Source: Schizophyllum amplum (taxonomy: Eukaryota > Basidiomycota > Agaricomycetes > Agaricales > Schizophyllaceae). From it: DNA of 63,864 nt. The translations under genes and the position numbers were made by a program. The stretch lies in assembly GCA_007026445.1 (NCBI GenBank), contig VDMD01000124.1, positions 1 through 63,864 on the forward strand, given 5' to 3'. Below, in pieces: positions 10,877 through 21,786 of this stretch (position 1 is the stretch's first letter; the number at the start of each line of letters is the position of its first letter). The notes under the pieces are model-generated. The model saw only the letters and a program-made list of their open reading frames with translations. It was not told the DNA's origin and ran no database searches.

Positions 10877-12534
10877 ATGCACGAAGCGCTCCTTATACCC
10901 GACCTCGTTGCATCGATATGCGACGCAGTGGATGGGAAGGAAGACGCCTATTCTATGGCTCGCACATGCCGAGCGTGGCAGCATCCTGCTGTTGACCGTA
11001 TCTGGAGAGACATGACACTGGAACAGCTTTGCTTACAAGTACTGCCGTCAGATGTTCTGTACCAGGAGGTATGGATGTGCTGTTTTTCTGCCTACGCGCC
11101 CTCACCAGGTCCTAGGAAACAAACAGCACAACGACATGGTGTCGATCCCCGCAGCCTGCGGACTACGAGAAACTCTACGAATACTCGCAACGCGTGCGCA
11201 ATTTGAGAGTGGATACGAGCAGCGACACCTGCCTGAGAACAATCTGTAGCCATCCGCCTCCACGTCCCCTCTTCCCGCAACTCAAGATCCTTTCGATAAC
11301 CCTTCCACTTACCATGCGCCGCGTGGATCAGACCTTGCTCGCTCCCTTCTCATCGCCAGTTCTCATCAAGTTGGTGGTGCAAGCTCGGGAGCCGGAAGGT
11401 TTGGACGACCTCGAGGACATATTACCAAGCATTGACCTCGATGCCATATGGCTCATGTATGGCCCTGAGGTTCGCCTGCATATAGACCTTTCCGACTACT
11501 CCAGTATGCGCGCGCTTGTCGGAACTCATCGAGACATCATACACACGGTTGTTCTCCACCAGATTCCGCTGGATGAAAACGATTGGCGGTTTCTAACGGC
11601 ACTTCCTCGATTGCATGCTTTTCGTATTGAGGCTCCCCCTGAAATGCCCCCACTTCGTGTCGGCACCGTCGATTGCCCCTCCCACGCCCTGACCGAGCTT
11701 CACATCAGCGCCTGGGACGATTGCAGGCCGCTTGTCACCGACTTGCTTCGCCAGTGCGGCTGTCTTTCATTGTCCACGGTGGTAATAATCATCAAGTACG
11801 ACCATAGAGACGGAGAAAGAACACGGACCAATCACTGGACCCATCTCCTCCGGGCCTTGCAGCGACATTGTGTACACGACAGCATGCGTACCCTCCGCTT
11901 GGAGAGCAGGAGCGAGATGAAGAAGATCTACTTCGATGACCTGAAGCTACTCCTCCCCTTCACCCAGTTAACGACGCTGCATGTGGTGAACAAGGGCGGA
12001 GTCAGCGTACGTGATCGCCATATCACCCAGCTCATGCACAGCTGGAAGTCGCTGCGCTCGTTGAGACTGGCGTCTACCATATATGACTCTCTGGACGTGT
12101 CTGACACGCCTTCTTCTGACATGTGCTGTGCGCCACACGTCTACGCCTGCAGTATCATCGGCTTGCTCGACCTCGTCGAATCCGCCACATCACTCGTCTC
12201 TCTCAACATCTCAATCGACTTTGATGACAGGTTCTTCAAGGATTTCCAACGAAGGCAGCCCAATACGGGCATCCGTCACCTCAATTTTTGTGGCTCCATC
12301 ATAGATGATCCTTTCGAAGTCGCGGAGGTCCTTCTTCACATGTTTCCGAACGTGGTGGCGGGGGCGGGACATATAACGGCATCCACCTGGCAGAATGTCG
12401 AACACTACGAGGGCTGCCTCGGCGACACCATGTGGGAAAAATGGGAACAGGTTCAGAGGATTGTGGGTTTGCTCCGCGAGGCGGAGCGGAACATAGAGCA
12501 ACGCGTCAGGCGGACACTCACGGGCGGGCAGTGA
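10877..12534 (+). CDS. F-box protein with degenerate leucine-rich region
   Basis: Two exons (10877-11068 and 11155-12534) join in frame (LYQE to PADYEKLYEYSQ), giving 523 residues. Residues about 5-48 form an F-box-like motif (LIPDLVASICDAVDGKEDAY, then CRAWQHPAVDRIWRDM), expected to bind Skp1. The rest contains irregular leucine-rich segments (LKILSITLPL, LTELHISAWDD, LTTLHVVNKGG, LRSLRLASTIYD, LVSLNISIDFDD), spaced like those of the large agaricomycete F-box/LRR families. Such proteins are substrate receptors of SCF ubiquitin ligases; the substrate is unknown. These families are large and expand by duplication in mushrooms. No orthologue can be named from sequence alone. Confidence 0.85.
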
Positions 12535-12985
12535 CTTCAGTAAGTACCACAATTTCAAAGAGATTGTGCGTGTTGGATGCGTGTTGAGCTCACCATCGTT
12601 ATTTCGACCTGTACATAATGACCTTTGCTTTTCGAGTAGTACGTCGATACATTCCTACTGTAACGGTCGCCGATACGTACATATATTAGTTGCAGTACAC
12701 ATTTCTTAGACGGTTCTCAATGCCAATTTCAGCACTCGCGCCGATTCTCCTATGTCTAGATGGGTCGGATGTCGGGTAGTGCCTACTACACCTCCTTCAT
12801 AAGTCCTAGACAACGCGGACATGCGAATTCATTATTCCCGGTCTCTCAGGCCTCAGGCCTCAGGCCTCAGGAGTCAGCCTGACACCGGTCATACTGTAAG
12901 TTAGCTCGAAGTCTTGCAACACTTATATAACGAGGAAGGACATGGGATAGACAGACCCGGTCGCGGCGCGCAATCACACTGCATA
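12535..12985. other. Intergenic, left flank of the palindrome
   Basis: This is the F-box 3' flank up to the outer edge of the left palindrome arm. It contains a small tandem repeat (listed separately). No coding region recognised. Confidence 0.55.
12845..12871. repeat. Short tandem repeat, unit CCTCAGG
   Basis: About four copies of the 7-bp unit CCTCAGG lie in tandem, 115 bp outside the left palindrome edge. Confidence 0.7.
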
Positions 12986-15720
12986 TAGATAGGGATGAAT
13001 AGAATAGATGCATGCTTCGCAAACGTGATACTAGTACAGAAAACGACAAGGACGTGCAATCCAAGACCCTCGACCATCGCCTACAGATCCGCCCTACTTC
13101 GTCACGGGCGCCCACTCCCTCGGCTTCACCCCAATGGTCGCCATGAACTTCTCGAATGTGACCTCCTTCGCGTACATTTCGTGGTTAAAGACTTTGGGTC
13201 CTTTCCCGACGCGGACGGAACTCTTCAATCGCGCAGACTGGAGCATGTCCGCGAGGGGGTAAATCCAGCGTTCGACAAGTTCGGCATATGGCTCGAGGGC
13301 CATGTCCAGGATTCGGTTCTGTGTCCGGACATTCGTTAGAAAGCTATCCTTGAATAAGGCCGCAGTTTGCCAGTCGCCGTCCCATTCCTTGAGCTTGCAT
13401 TTGCGTCGGCTCCCGGCCTTGAGATCGAAGTGCAGGACCGCCCATACCAGCAACCAGAACAGGGACTCCAGGTCATGGCAGTAGCGATGGTCGTGTATCG
13501 GACTCTTCCCCTCGTCGTCTGGCTGCTGCAGGTCGATCGCCATGAACGGGCCCGTGCCAGTACGATGCTGTGACGTCGACGACGACTCGCTGAGACCCAG
13601 CGGACCGACGAGGCACGCAAGGTCCCAGTCGTTGAGATACCCGAGCGCCTTCCCGTCGGACGCCCTGCGGCGCGACATCGCGTTGTTCTCACTTATGTCA
13701 CGGTGTAGAACTTGCGCGTCGTCGTGAGCATGGAAATGCACTGATAGAAGAGGTCAGTACATTACCGAAGCAAGTAAAGCCAATGCTGAGGACTCACTCT
13801 CGACGATGTCGATGTAACACGACTCGAACTCCTCGACAGAATCTAGTTTCCACAACGGCTGGACACGCAGCGTGACCTGGTATATGAGGCGCCGACTGTC
13901 CTCGAGAATCTTCTCTCGGATCTTCTCGTCAAGCATTTCCAGGAAGGGTTGACCCTGCTCGAACTCTCGCCACGCTTCGACTACGGGGAAGTGCTCCACC
14001 ATATGGGGTAGCTTCTTCTTGAGGCGTTCCAGGAAGACAGGCTCCGGTGTGCGACCTGGGGAAGTCCAGCACGTCTTGAGCGCCATGCGGGTGTCATCGA
14101 TGACATTGTCGACGAGCTTCCTGACCGGGTAGACCATCGTACCGCGCCCGATAAGGCCCATGTACGAGTAGATGGGAGAAGAACTCTCGACGACGAACGT
14201 CACCTCCGGCTGGCCTGGCTCTTCCGGCAAGACGAATCGCGCGCCATCCAACTTGCGGGGGTACGCAACGTCATTCGCATACGTGATCGCACTGTCCTTG
14301 TCGGTGACCGGAAACTGCAAGTACGGGTCGAAGCCCGCCTGGACGGGCGTGCAGCGGGTCATAGCGAAGGCGATCAGGGCAAGCAGCTTGGGAGACTCTG
14401 TGAAGTTGAATGGCACGGAGCGGTAGACACGGTCGCGGTTATAGTACATGAGCCAGATGATGAACCCGTTCACGCAGACATTGGTGACGTAGTAGCGGCT
14501 GGTATCGGCGTCCATGCACTCGAGCGCGTACTGCGCGGCTTGAAGCTCCTGCGAGATCACGTCTTCTATGCGGCGGCGCTTGCTGTGCGACATCGTTGTG
14601 TCCTGCGAACCTGTATCGCTGCTTCGGTTGTGCGAGCCGGTGTAGTGATCGTTCGGTGCACCGCGCTTCGCGCCGCCCGAGCTCGTTCGCGTCACTTTGG
14701 ACGTGCCCTTGTCGTTGCCGGACTGTCCGCTCGCGACGGCCTTGCTCCTTTTCCCGGCAGTGCGAGAGCCAGAAGAGCGAGTCTGCCGGGTCGGCGCCTT
14801 GAGCTGCGTCGGACGCTGTGCTTCTGTCGTTTGACGCAAGCTCCGGGTCGAGGAGGTGCGCGGTGCGGTGGCCCGCTTGGGTGCTGGCTCGGGAAGCGCG
14901 TGCTCGGAGGAGGTCGCTTGTTCTTCAGCCTCCTCCGGCAGCGAGGGCAGGGCTTCGTGCTTGTAATCCTTCTTGAACTCGAGGTAGTGGTGCAGCAGCC
15001 TCCAGGCGATACGCTCGTCAGAGAAGGCGTTGGCGTGGCCCACCATGCCGTCCGGCTTGCGCTGCGAATCACCTACACCGTGAAGGACGCGATCGCCCTT
15101 GGCCTCGTAGAACTTCAGCAGCTGCGCGAAGTCGACGTCAAGTAGATCGCAGATCGACCTCAAGCAATGTTCAAACATCTGTTGAAACGGCTTGTACATT
15201 CTGCGCTCATGGCTGTTCTTCTCAGCGATCTTCGAGTATTGCTTGAGAGGTTCGGCGGGCAGAACGATGTCGTGGTTTGTGATACGGTCAACGTCTTCCG
15301 CCGAAACACCATATACGGCCTGCACGAATCGCTCGATAGGGATCGCCTGTGGGCATATCCGGCCCTCTAGATCCTTGCGCAGTGCTGGATTGACCTCCTT
15401 CAGGCACCTGGAGTGGAGGCCATGGGTGCTACGCTTGTGCGGCGTCGAGGGCATATCTAGAGAAAGCGATCGTGAGACGGATCCAGCACCAGCTGATCAG
15501 TGGCGCGCACCTGAATCGCACGACGAGCCCGATGAGCACGAGCAGCAGCAGCACTCTGAGTACCCGCTGTCCGAAAACCCGGACGAGTTCGTCGCATACG
15601 ACGTGGTAGAGGAAGAGGTTGAAGAGGCCATGGCCGTGATGCTGTGTCACGTCTTTTGTTTCGAGTGTGGTGACCACAATGGCGGTCAAGAGCAAGCCCA
15701 GGTGTGACGGGTCACAACCT
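12986..15720 (+). repeat. Left arm of 2.7-kb near-perfect inverted duplication
   Basis: This arm is the reverse complement of 15803-18536. Paired positions sum to 31523 near the centre and 31522 farther out, the step being a one-base deletion in the right arm (C run at 17262-17265). The only other difference I found is a G/A mismatch at the outer edge (left 12994). The outer boundary is abrupt: TAGATAGG is shared and the next base out (12985) no longer pairs. The arm carries a full FunK1 gene plus about 265 bp of its upstream DNA. Confidence 0.95.
13094..15454 (-). CDS. FunK1-type fungal protein kinase, left (intact) copy
   Basis: Two exons on the minus strand (15454-13798 and 13740-13094; intron GTGAGT...ATCAG, 57 nt) total 2304 nt, giving 767 residues. 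The N-terminal half includes helical segments, then a Ser/Thr/Arg-rich linker (residues about 190-310). The kinase fold follows. The catalytic loop reads HRDISENN (His565-Asp567-Asn572), in the variant form typical of FunK1 (Pkinase_fungal), and the metal-binding motif is DWD (590-592) in place of DFG. An activation-segment equivalent GTGPFMAIDLQ and the HDLESLFWLLVWA helix follow, also hallmarks of the family. FunK1 kinases are a family expanded in multicellular Basidiomycota; substrates are unknown. This copy has no frame break, while the mirror copy has one. Its ATG is 614 bp from that of the mirror gene, so the two form a head-to-head pair. Confidence 0.93.
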
Positions 15721-15802
15721 CGGAGCCGCTCACCTGCCAACGCGGCCACGTGACATTACACGTGCACTGAACATGAAAGAATCACCTGATTACGTTGACG
15801 CC
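15721..15802. promoter_or_regulatory. Palindrome spacer and possible divergent promoter
   Basis: These 82 bp are the only unique DNA between the two arms. Two CACGTG E-box cores occur, at 15747-15752 and 15759-15764, 12 bp apart and spanning the symmetry centre (15761.5). Since both kinase genes point away from here, the spacer plus the identical first 265 bp or so of each arm should form a shared divergent promoter. That CACGTG is used by a bHLH factor here is inference. Confidence 0.5.
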
Positions 15803-18536
15803 AGGTTGTGACCCGTCACACCTGGGCTTGCTCTTGACCGCCATTGTGGTCACCACACTCGAAACAAAAGACGTGACACAGCATCACGGCCATGGCCTCT
15901 TCAACCTCTTCCTCTACCACGTCGTATGCGACGAACTCGTCCGGGTTTTCGGACAGCGGGTACTCAGAGTGCTGCTGCTGCTCGTGCTCATCGGGCTCGT
16001 CGTGCGATTCAGGTGCGCGCCACTGATCAGCTGGTGCTGGATCCGTCTCACGATCGCTTTCTCTAGATATGCCCTCGACGCCGCACAAGCGTAGCACCCA
16101 TGGCCTCCACTCCAGGTGCCTGAAGGAGGTCAATCCAGCACTGCGCAAGGATCTAGAGGGCCGGATATGCCCACAGGCGATCCCTATCGAGCGATTCGTG
16201 CAGGCCGTATATGGTGTTTCGGCGGAAGACGTTGACCGTATCACAAACCACGACATCGTTCTGCCCGCCGAACCTCTCAAGCAATACTCGAAGATCGCTG
16301 AGAAGAACAGCCATGAGCGCAGAATGTACAAGCCGTTTCAACAGATGTTTGAACATTGCTTGAGGTCGATCTGCGATCTACTTGACGTCGACTTCGCGCA
16401 GCTGCTGAAGTTCTACGAGGCCAAGGGCGATCGCGTCCTTCACGGTGTAGGTGATTCGCAGCGCAAGCCGGACGGCATGGTGGGCCACGCCAACGCCTTC
16501 TCTGACGAGCGTATCGCCTGGAGGCTGCTGCACCACTACCTCGAGTTCAAGAAGGATTACAAGCACGAAGCCCTGCCCTCGCTGCCGGAGGAGGCTGAAG
16601 AACAAGCGACCTCCTCCGAGCACGCGCTTCCCGAGCCAGCACCCAAGCGGGCCACCGCACCGCGCACCTCCTCGACCCGGAGCTTGCGTCAAACGACAGA
16701 AGCACAGCGTCCGACGCAGCTCAAGGCGCCGACCCGGCAGACTCGCTCTTCTGGCTCTCGCACTGCCGGGAAAAGGAGCAAGGCCGTCGCGAGCGGACAG
16801 TCCGGCAACGACAAGGGCACGTCCAAAGTGACGCGAACGAGCTCGGGCGGCGCGAAGCGCGGTGCACCGAACGATCACTACACCGGCTCGCACAACCGAA
16901 GCAGCGATACAGGTTCGCAGGACACAACGATGTCGCACAGCAAGCGCCGCCGCATAGAAGACGTGATCTCGCAGGAGCTTCAAGCCGCGCAGTACGCGCT
17001 CGAGTGCATGGACGCCGATACCAGCCGCTACTACGTCACCAATGTCTGCGTGAACGGGTTCATCATCTGGCTCATGTACTATAACCGCGACCGTGTCTAC
17101 CGCTCCGTGCCATTCAACTTCACAGAGTCTCCCAAGCTGCTTGCCCTGATCGCCTTCGCTATGACCCGCTGCACGCCCGTCCAGGCGGGCTTCGACCCGT
17201 ACTTGCAGTTTCCGGTCACCGACAAGGACAGTGCGATCACGTATGCGAATGACGTTGCGTACCCCGCAAGTTGGATGGCGCGCGATTCGTCTTGCCGGAA
17301 GAGCCAGGCCAGCCGGAGGTGACGTTCGTCGTCGAGAGTTCTTCTCCCATCTACTCGTACATGGGCCTTATCGGGCGCGGTACGATGGTCTACCCGGTCA
17401 GGAAGCTCGTCGACAATGTCATCGATGACACCCGCATGGCGCTCAAGACGTGCTGGACTTCCCCAGGTCGCACACCGGAGCCTGTCTTCCTGGAACGCCT
17501 CAAGAAGAAGCTACCCCATATGGTGGAGCACTTCCCCGTAGTCGAAGCGTGGCGAGAGTTCGAGCAGGGTCAACCCTTCCTGGAAATGCTTGACGAGAAG
17601 ATCCGAGAGAAGATTCTCGAGGACAGTCGGCGCCTCATATACCAGGTCACGCTGCGTGTCCAGCCGTTGTGGAAACTAGATTCTGTCGAGGAGTTCGAGT
17701 CGTGTTACATCGACATCGTCGAGAGTGAGTCCTCAGCATTGGCTTTACTTGCTTCGGTAATGTACTGACCTCTTCTATCAGTGCATTTCCATGCTCACGA
17801 CGACGCGCAAGTTCTACACCGTGACATAAGTGAGAACAACGCGATGTCGCGCCGCAGGGCGTCCGACGGGAAGGCGCTCGGGTATCTCAACGACTGGGAC
17901 CTTGCGTGCCTCGTCGGTCCGCTGGGTCTCAGCGAGTCGTCGTCGACGTCACAGCATCGTACTGGCACGGGCCCGTTCATGGCGATCGACCTGCAGCAGC
18001 CAGACGACGAGGGGAAGAGTCCGATACACGACCATCGCTACTGCCATGACCTGGAGTCCCTGTTCTGGTTGCTGGTATGGGCGGTCCTGCACTTCGATCT
18101 CAAGGCCGGGAGCCGACGCAAATGCAAGCTCAAGGAATGGGACGGCGACTGGCAAACTGCGGCCTTATTCAAGGATAGCTTTCTAACGAATGTCCGGACA
18201 CAGAACCGAATCCTGGACATGGCCCTCGAGCCATATGCCGAACTTGTCGAACGCTGGATTTACCCCCTCGCGGACATGCTCCAGTCTGCGCGATTGAAGA
18301 GTTCCGTCCGCGTCGGGAAAGGACCCAAAGTCTTTAACCACGAAATGTACGCGAAGGAGGTCACATTCGAGAAGTTCATGGCGACCATTGGGGTGAAGCC
18401 GAGGGAGTGGGCGCCCGTGACGAAGTAGGGCGGATCTGTAGGCGATGGTCGAGGGTCTTGGATTGCACGTCCTTGTCGTTTTCTGTACTAGTATCACGTT
18501 TGCGAAGCATGCATCTATTCTATTCATTCCTATCTA
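15803..18536 (-). repeat. Right arm of 2.7-kb near-perfect inverted duplication
   Basis: This is the reverse complement of 12986-15720, with one base fewer (C4 at 17262-17265 against five G at 14257-14261 in the left arm) and one mismatch near the outer edge (18528). Beyond 18536 the flanking DNA is unrelated to the left flank. Confidence 0.95.
16069..18428 (+). pseudogene. FunK1-type kinase, right copy with a one-base frameshift
   Basis: This mirror copy of the minus-strand kinase has the same intron (17725-17781) and identical catalytic motifs in its second exon. A run of five C in the left copy is four C here (17262-17265). The frame therefore breaks after residue about 399, and the first reading frame ends at 17322. 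The remainder, including the catalytic loop, stays open in the shifted frame. If the deletion is real, the product is a truncated protein lacking the kinase active site. If it is an assembly error, the window holds two identical kinases. With only one further difference over 2.7 kb the disabling mutation would have to be very recent, so error is at least as likely. I label it a pseudogene only on the sequence as given. Confidence 0.7.
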
Positions 18537-19474
18537 CACGCCTGGTCGAATGTAAGCAGGAAGAGCGACCGGAGCCGGCGCCTTTTCCAGTCGATGATAT
18601 TCTGGTAACGGCGAAATCAGGGTGTTGGGTCGGACGAACGAACGCATTTCTCGCCTCCATCCCGCCCAGGATATTTAGGAAAGTATACAAAGAAGAGATA
18701 TATGCCTGTAATTCTACAGCCAATGGCCATAGCTCAGGTCCCCGGGTTACTTACTGTTCAATCTCAGTCATGACTCTGCGCTGGTCAACGCGCCAGCTGT
18801 TCAATACAGATCCGCTGGGTACGACTCTGCTTACCATCCCTCGCATGCACTCCTCAGGCCCCACTTTCTTCAACGGACCGTTCGCGCTCATACGCACATA
18901 AATATAACCAAGAATCCTGCGGGCCACAACAGGATGTGAAGGCCTTCCTTTTCTGGAAGAATGAACATGCATCCTGTCTCACTGTCAGTGCGCGGAACAC
19001 AGCGACACGTGCGCCGGCCCCTACACTGACGCTCACTGACGATGTTCGGAACCTGCTCGGAACGCGCCTTCATTGACGAAGCTCGGCATGATGGCTGGCG
19101 CCTACACGATGCCCGGATCTGTCCGTCAACGATGCCCGACACCTACAGAGTAGTCAATTGACGACGTTCGGCAGACGATGCTTACCCTCACCCCTCGCCC
19201 CTTGAAGTATCCAAGACATTCGTCATCGCCCGACGCCGCAGCTCTCAGACAGCACGCCCCCTACAGGCAGCTTAAAGCGACCATGTCGGACCCCGATGCG
19301 AGACGGAAGCCTCCTTGTCCATAACGCGCACAACGAAGGGGAAAATACATCAATTCGATTGCCACTATCCATAACCCCGCTACTAGCCATATTCCCGCCA
19401 CCATAACACAACCCATCGCCGCCACCCCGCCACCCCGCCACCACGACCTACCCACGATCGACCACCCCACCAGC
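18537..19474. other. Intergenic, right flank of the palindrome
   Basis: No gene recognised. At about 19020-19170 there is a run of degenerate repeats built on GACGATGTTCGG-like units (variants GACGAAGCTCGG, AACGATGCCCGA, GACGACGTTCGG). The last 100 bp before the hydrolase ATG is rich in CCACCCCGCCACC-type pyrimidine tracts. Confidence 0.5.
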
Positions 19475-20892
19475 ATGACAGCAGACCTCGACGGGCGCTC
19501 GCCCGCCCCCGCACATTCACCCAGTGCCAAATCCCGCACAGCAGCTGCTCCCTCGCCCAGCCCCTCACCCTCCTCCGCCTCCCCCACCATCCAAGTCACC
19601 CACCGCTCCGACCGCAGCCTCACCACGCGCATCGTCCACACCTCCCTCCGCGCCTTTCGCCCCCTCGAGCAGGCGGGGCGAAAAGTGCTCTCCAAGGAAG
19701 AGGACGTGTACCCACCGGGCTCGCCTCGATTGTCACCGAAGGCGGCGTGGACGGAGGGTTGCAGGATTACGGAGCGCCAGATCGAGGGGATATATGTGTA
19801 TGATTTGGTGAGGGAGGATTCGGTGAGGGAGGAAGAAGAGGAAGGGGAGCATGAGATAGGGGATGACGAAGTAGAGTTGGATGAGGGAGGGGAAGACGGA
19901 GACATCGCACAAGAAGAAGACCTGACACACGAAGAAGACTCAGCATACGAAGAAAACTCAGCACGCGAAGGCTCAGCACGCCCCTACACCCCACCCATCT
20001 CCCAACCTCACACCACCTCACCCTCCACCACCCGCCGCATCTACTTCATCGCCGGTGGCTCCTGGCGCCAACCCCCGACGAAGGAGCACTGGCGTTTCAT
20101 GTCCAAACTCGCCCTCGAACTTCCCCACACCACCGTCTCCGTCATTAGCGTTCCTCTCGCGCCCCGCGAGACCGCGCCCACTGTCTACCCCCGACTCCTC
20201 GCCCTGTACGAACGCGCGATGGCAGATGCGCAGGCAAACGGCGAACGCGTGATTTGGGCGGGCGACAGCAGCGGGGGCAATATCGTGCTGGGGCTCATCG
20301 GGGAGGTGCTGAGAGTGGGGCGGAAGAGCGAGACGACGACTACGCCGGTGCGCGCGAGGAGTGGTGCCGAGGCCGAGAAAGCGGCGACGGACAGCGCGGC
20401 CGAGTGGCAGGGAGAAGAGCAGGAACCGAAATCAGAACGCGAATGCGACCACAAGCCCCTGCCTGCGCCCTCCGCGCTGCTGCTGATCTGCCCCAGCGTT
20501 GACGCCAAGCGCGAGAACCCGCGTATCAGCAGCATCGAGCACGTCGACCCCGTCCTCGACGCCGAAGAATCCCAACAGCAGGCCATGGACTGGGCGGGCG
20601 AGTGGGGACTGGACGACGAGCGCGTGAGCCCGGCACTGAACCGGAAGAAGCGCGACCACGTCGTGCGGCTGCTGAAGGAAAGGGGCGTAAGGGTGCACGG
20701 GGTGACGGCGGGGCACGATATTCTGAGCCCGGACGGGATGGTGCTGAGGCAACTGCTGGCGGAGGAGGGGTGGAGGGGAAGTGGTTGGAGTGGGAGAAGA
20801 TGATGCACTGTTTTTCGCTCGCGTGGTTTTATGGGCTGCCGGAGAGTAAAGAGGCACTGCGCTGGATTCTGGACGTACTTAGAGACGAGTGA
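19475..20892 (+). CDS. Alpha/beta hydrolase (steryl-acetyl-hydrolase/HSL-like), frame broken near the end
   Basis: The N-terminal third is low-complexity, Pro/Ser-rich then strongly acidic. The catalytic domain begins at RRIYFIAGGSWRQPPTKEHW, where AGGSW stands for the oxyanion HGG motif. The nucleophile motif is GDSSGGN. A low-complexity charged insert of about 40 residues follows it, then ALLLICPSVD and the acid-residue region VTAGHDILSPDG. The first frame stops at 20803. A second frame immediately downstream carries KWLEWEKMMHCFSLAWFYGL and ends at 20892, and the HCF there supplies the catalytic His. Adding one G to the run at 20767-20770 would join the two, so a one-base deletion or sequencing error is likely. 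With it joined the protein would be about 472 residues. Substrate unknown. The family includes sterol and lipid esterases. It converges on NDUFA6, with stops 90 bp apart. Confidence 0.82.
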
Positions 20893-20982
20893 GGTTGATA
20901 GAGTGGCATTGTTGAGCCGCGCATGTATCACACGGTTGTACTTCAGTCGAATGCCATTGTATAATGTTGCTGCAGAGTAAAT

Positions 20983-21490
20983 CTAGACGATACCGCTCGC
21001 TGCAGGAGTGATAGCCTCCTCGTCGCGACCTGAATAGAAAGTGAGCCTCCCGGTTTAGCACGACAGTGTGCACGCACCCTCGATGAACTTCTGCATGAAG
21101 CTCTTCTGCGGGCGCTGTTGTGGCCGCAACAGTATCCCGAGGACGTGGTCCCGCATCTTCCAGTGGTTCATCGTCTCCTGGAACTCCATCTGGCTCTTCG
21201 TGATCAAGACGTCGATCGCCTTCGGGTCGGTCACGTAGCGGTTGTATTCGAAGCGCTGGCGGAGCGCGTAGCGAGCAGCAGAGACGGGGATATTGAGTTC
21301 GTAGGAAGAAAACAATGTCAGGAGCCTGAGGGTATAACAATGAGTTGGGGGTGAATACACTGGTATGATAATGACTTACGCCACGGTACCACTCACGGTA
21401 GAGCTTGAGGACACGCTGGCGGGCCTCTGCAGAGTTCAGAGACTGGCGGGTGGGCACCGCGAGGCGGGCGGGGGAGTAGAACGCAGACAT
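20983..21490 (-). CDS. NADH:ubiquinone oxidoreductase subunit NDUFA6/B14 (LYR protein)
   Basis: Three exons on the minus strand (21490-21380, 21325-21078, 21029-20983). The first ends ...RQRVLKLYREWYRG and holds the LYR motif (Leu30-Tyr31-Arg32). The second continues APDIV...YELNIPVSAARYALRQRFEYNRYVTDPKAIDVLITKSQMEFQETMNHW, which matches the B14 subunit closely, including the Phe that follows LYR by some distance. The exon sum (406 nt) is one more than a multiple of three. The frame changes within TTCTTCCTAC at about 21303-21308, where one C appears to be extra; with it ignored the protein is 134 residues, as expected. NDUFA6 is an accessory subunit in the matrix arm of complex I that binds acyl carrier protein. 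It is divergent from a mitochondrial PPR-like gene with under 300 bp between the ATGs. Confidence 0.88.
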
Positions 21491-21786
21491 GGCGGCCGCC
21501 GACCAAGGGCGAATGTGGAAGGAGCAGAAGAGGAGGGCAGTATTTGTCCGTGTATGGCCATGGTGACACAATCACCGACCCGACCTCCTCCTCCTCAACT
21601 CATCCTTCGTCGTCGTCGCCGCCGTCGACGAGGAAGGCTTTCCATATTAGTGGTATACTAACAGGGTGGCCAGGTTGTAAAGCACCGGTCGCGGACTTGA
21701 CGGAAATTTTCTTGACGCGTCAAGTCTTGCAGGTGCGCTTCCGCTTCTTACTTCCTAGGCGCATATACTCAGCTTTCAGCAGATGC

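Noticed and set aside
14540..15145. 201-residue open frame opposite the FunK1 gene (and its mirror at 16378-16983)
   Set aside because: It is the antisense shadow of the kinase linker region, has odd composition (Arg/Cys/Gly-rich) and lacks splice or start support.
15429..15749. 106-residue hydrophobic frame upstream of the left kinase start, with the opposite strand also open in an acidic frame
   Set aside because: Both strands are open here by chance and the frame overlaps the kinase start in another phase. It could be an upstream ORF, but nothing supports translation.
12986..18536. Palindrome as a fold-back read artefact
   Set aside because: Such an artefact would mirror the outer flank as well; here the two flanks are unrelated and lead to different genes. 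Not fully excluded without read data.
21544..21786. N-terminal extension of the PPR-like protein
   Set aside because: The extra 81 residues are Ser/Pro-rich and lie in the divergent promoter; the internal ATG at 21787 gives a proper mitochondrial presequence.
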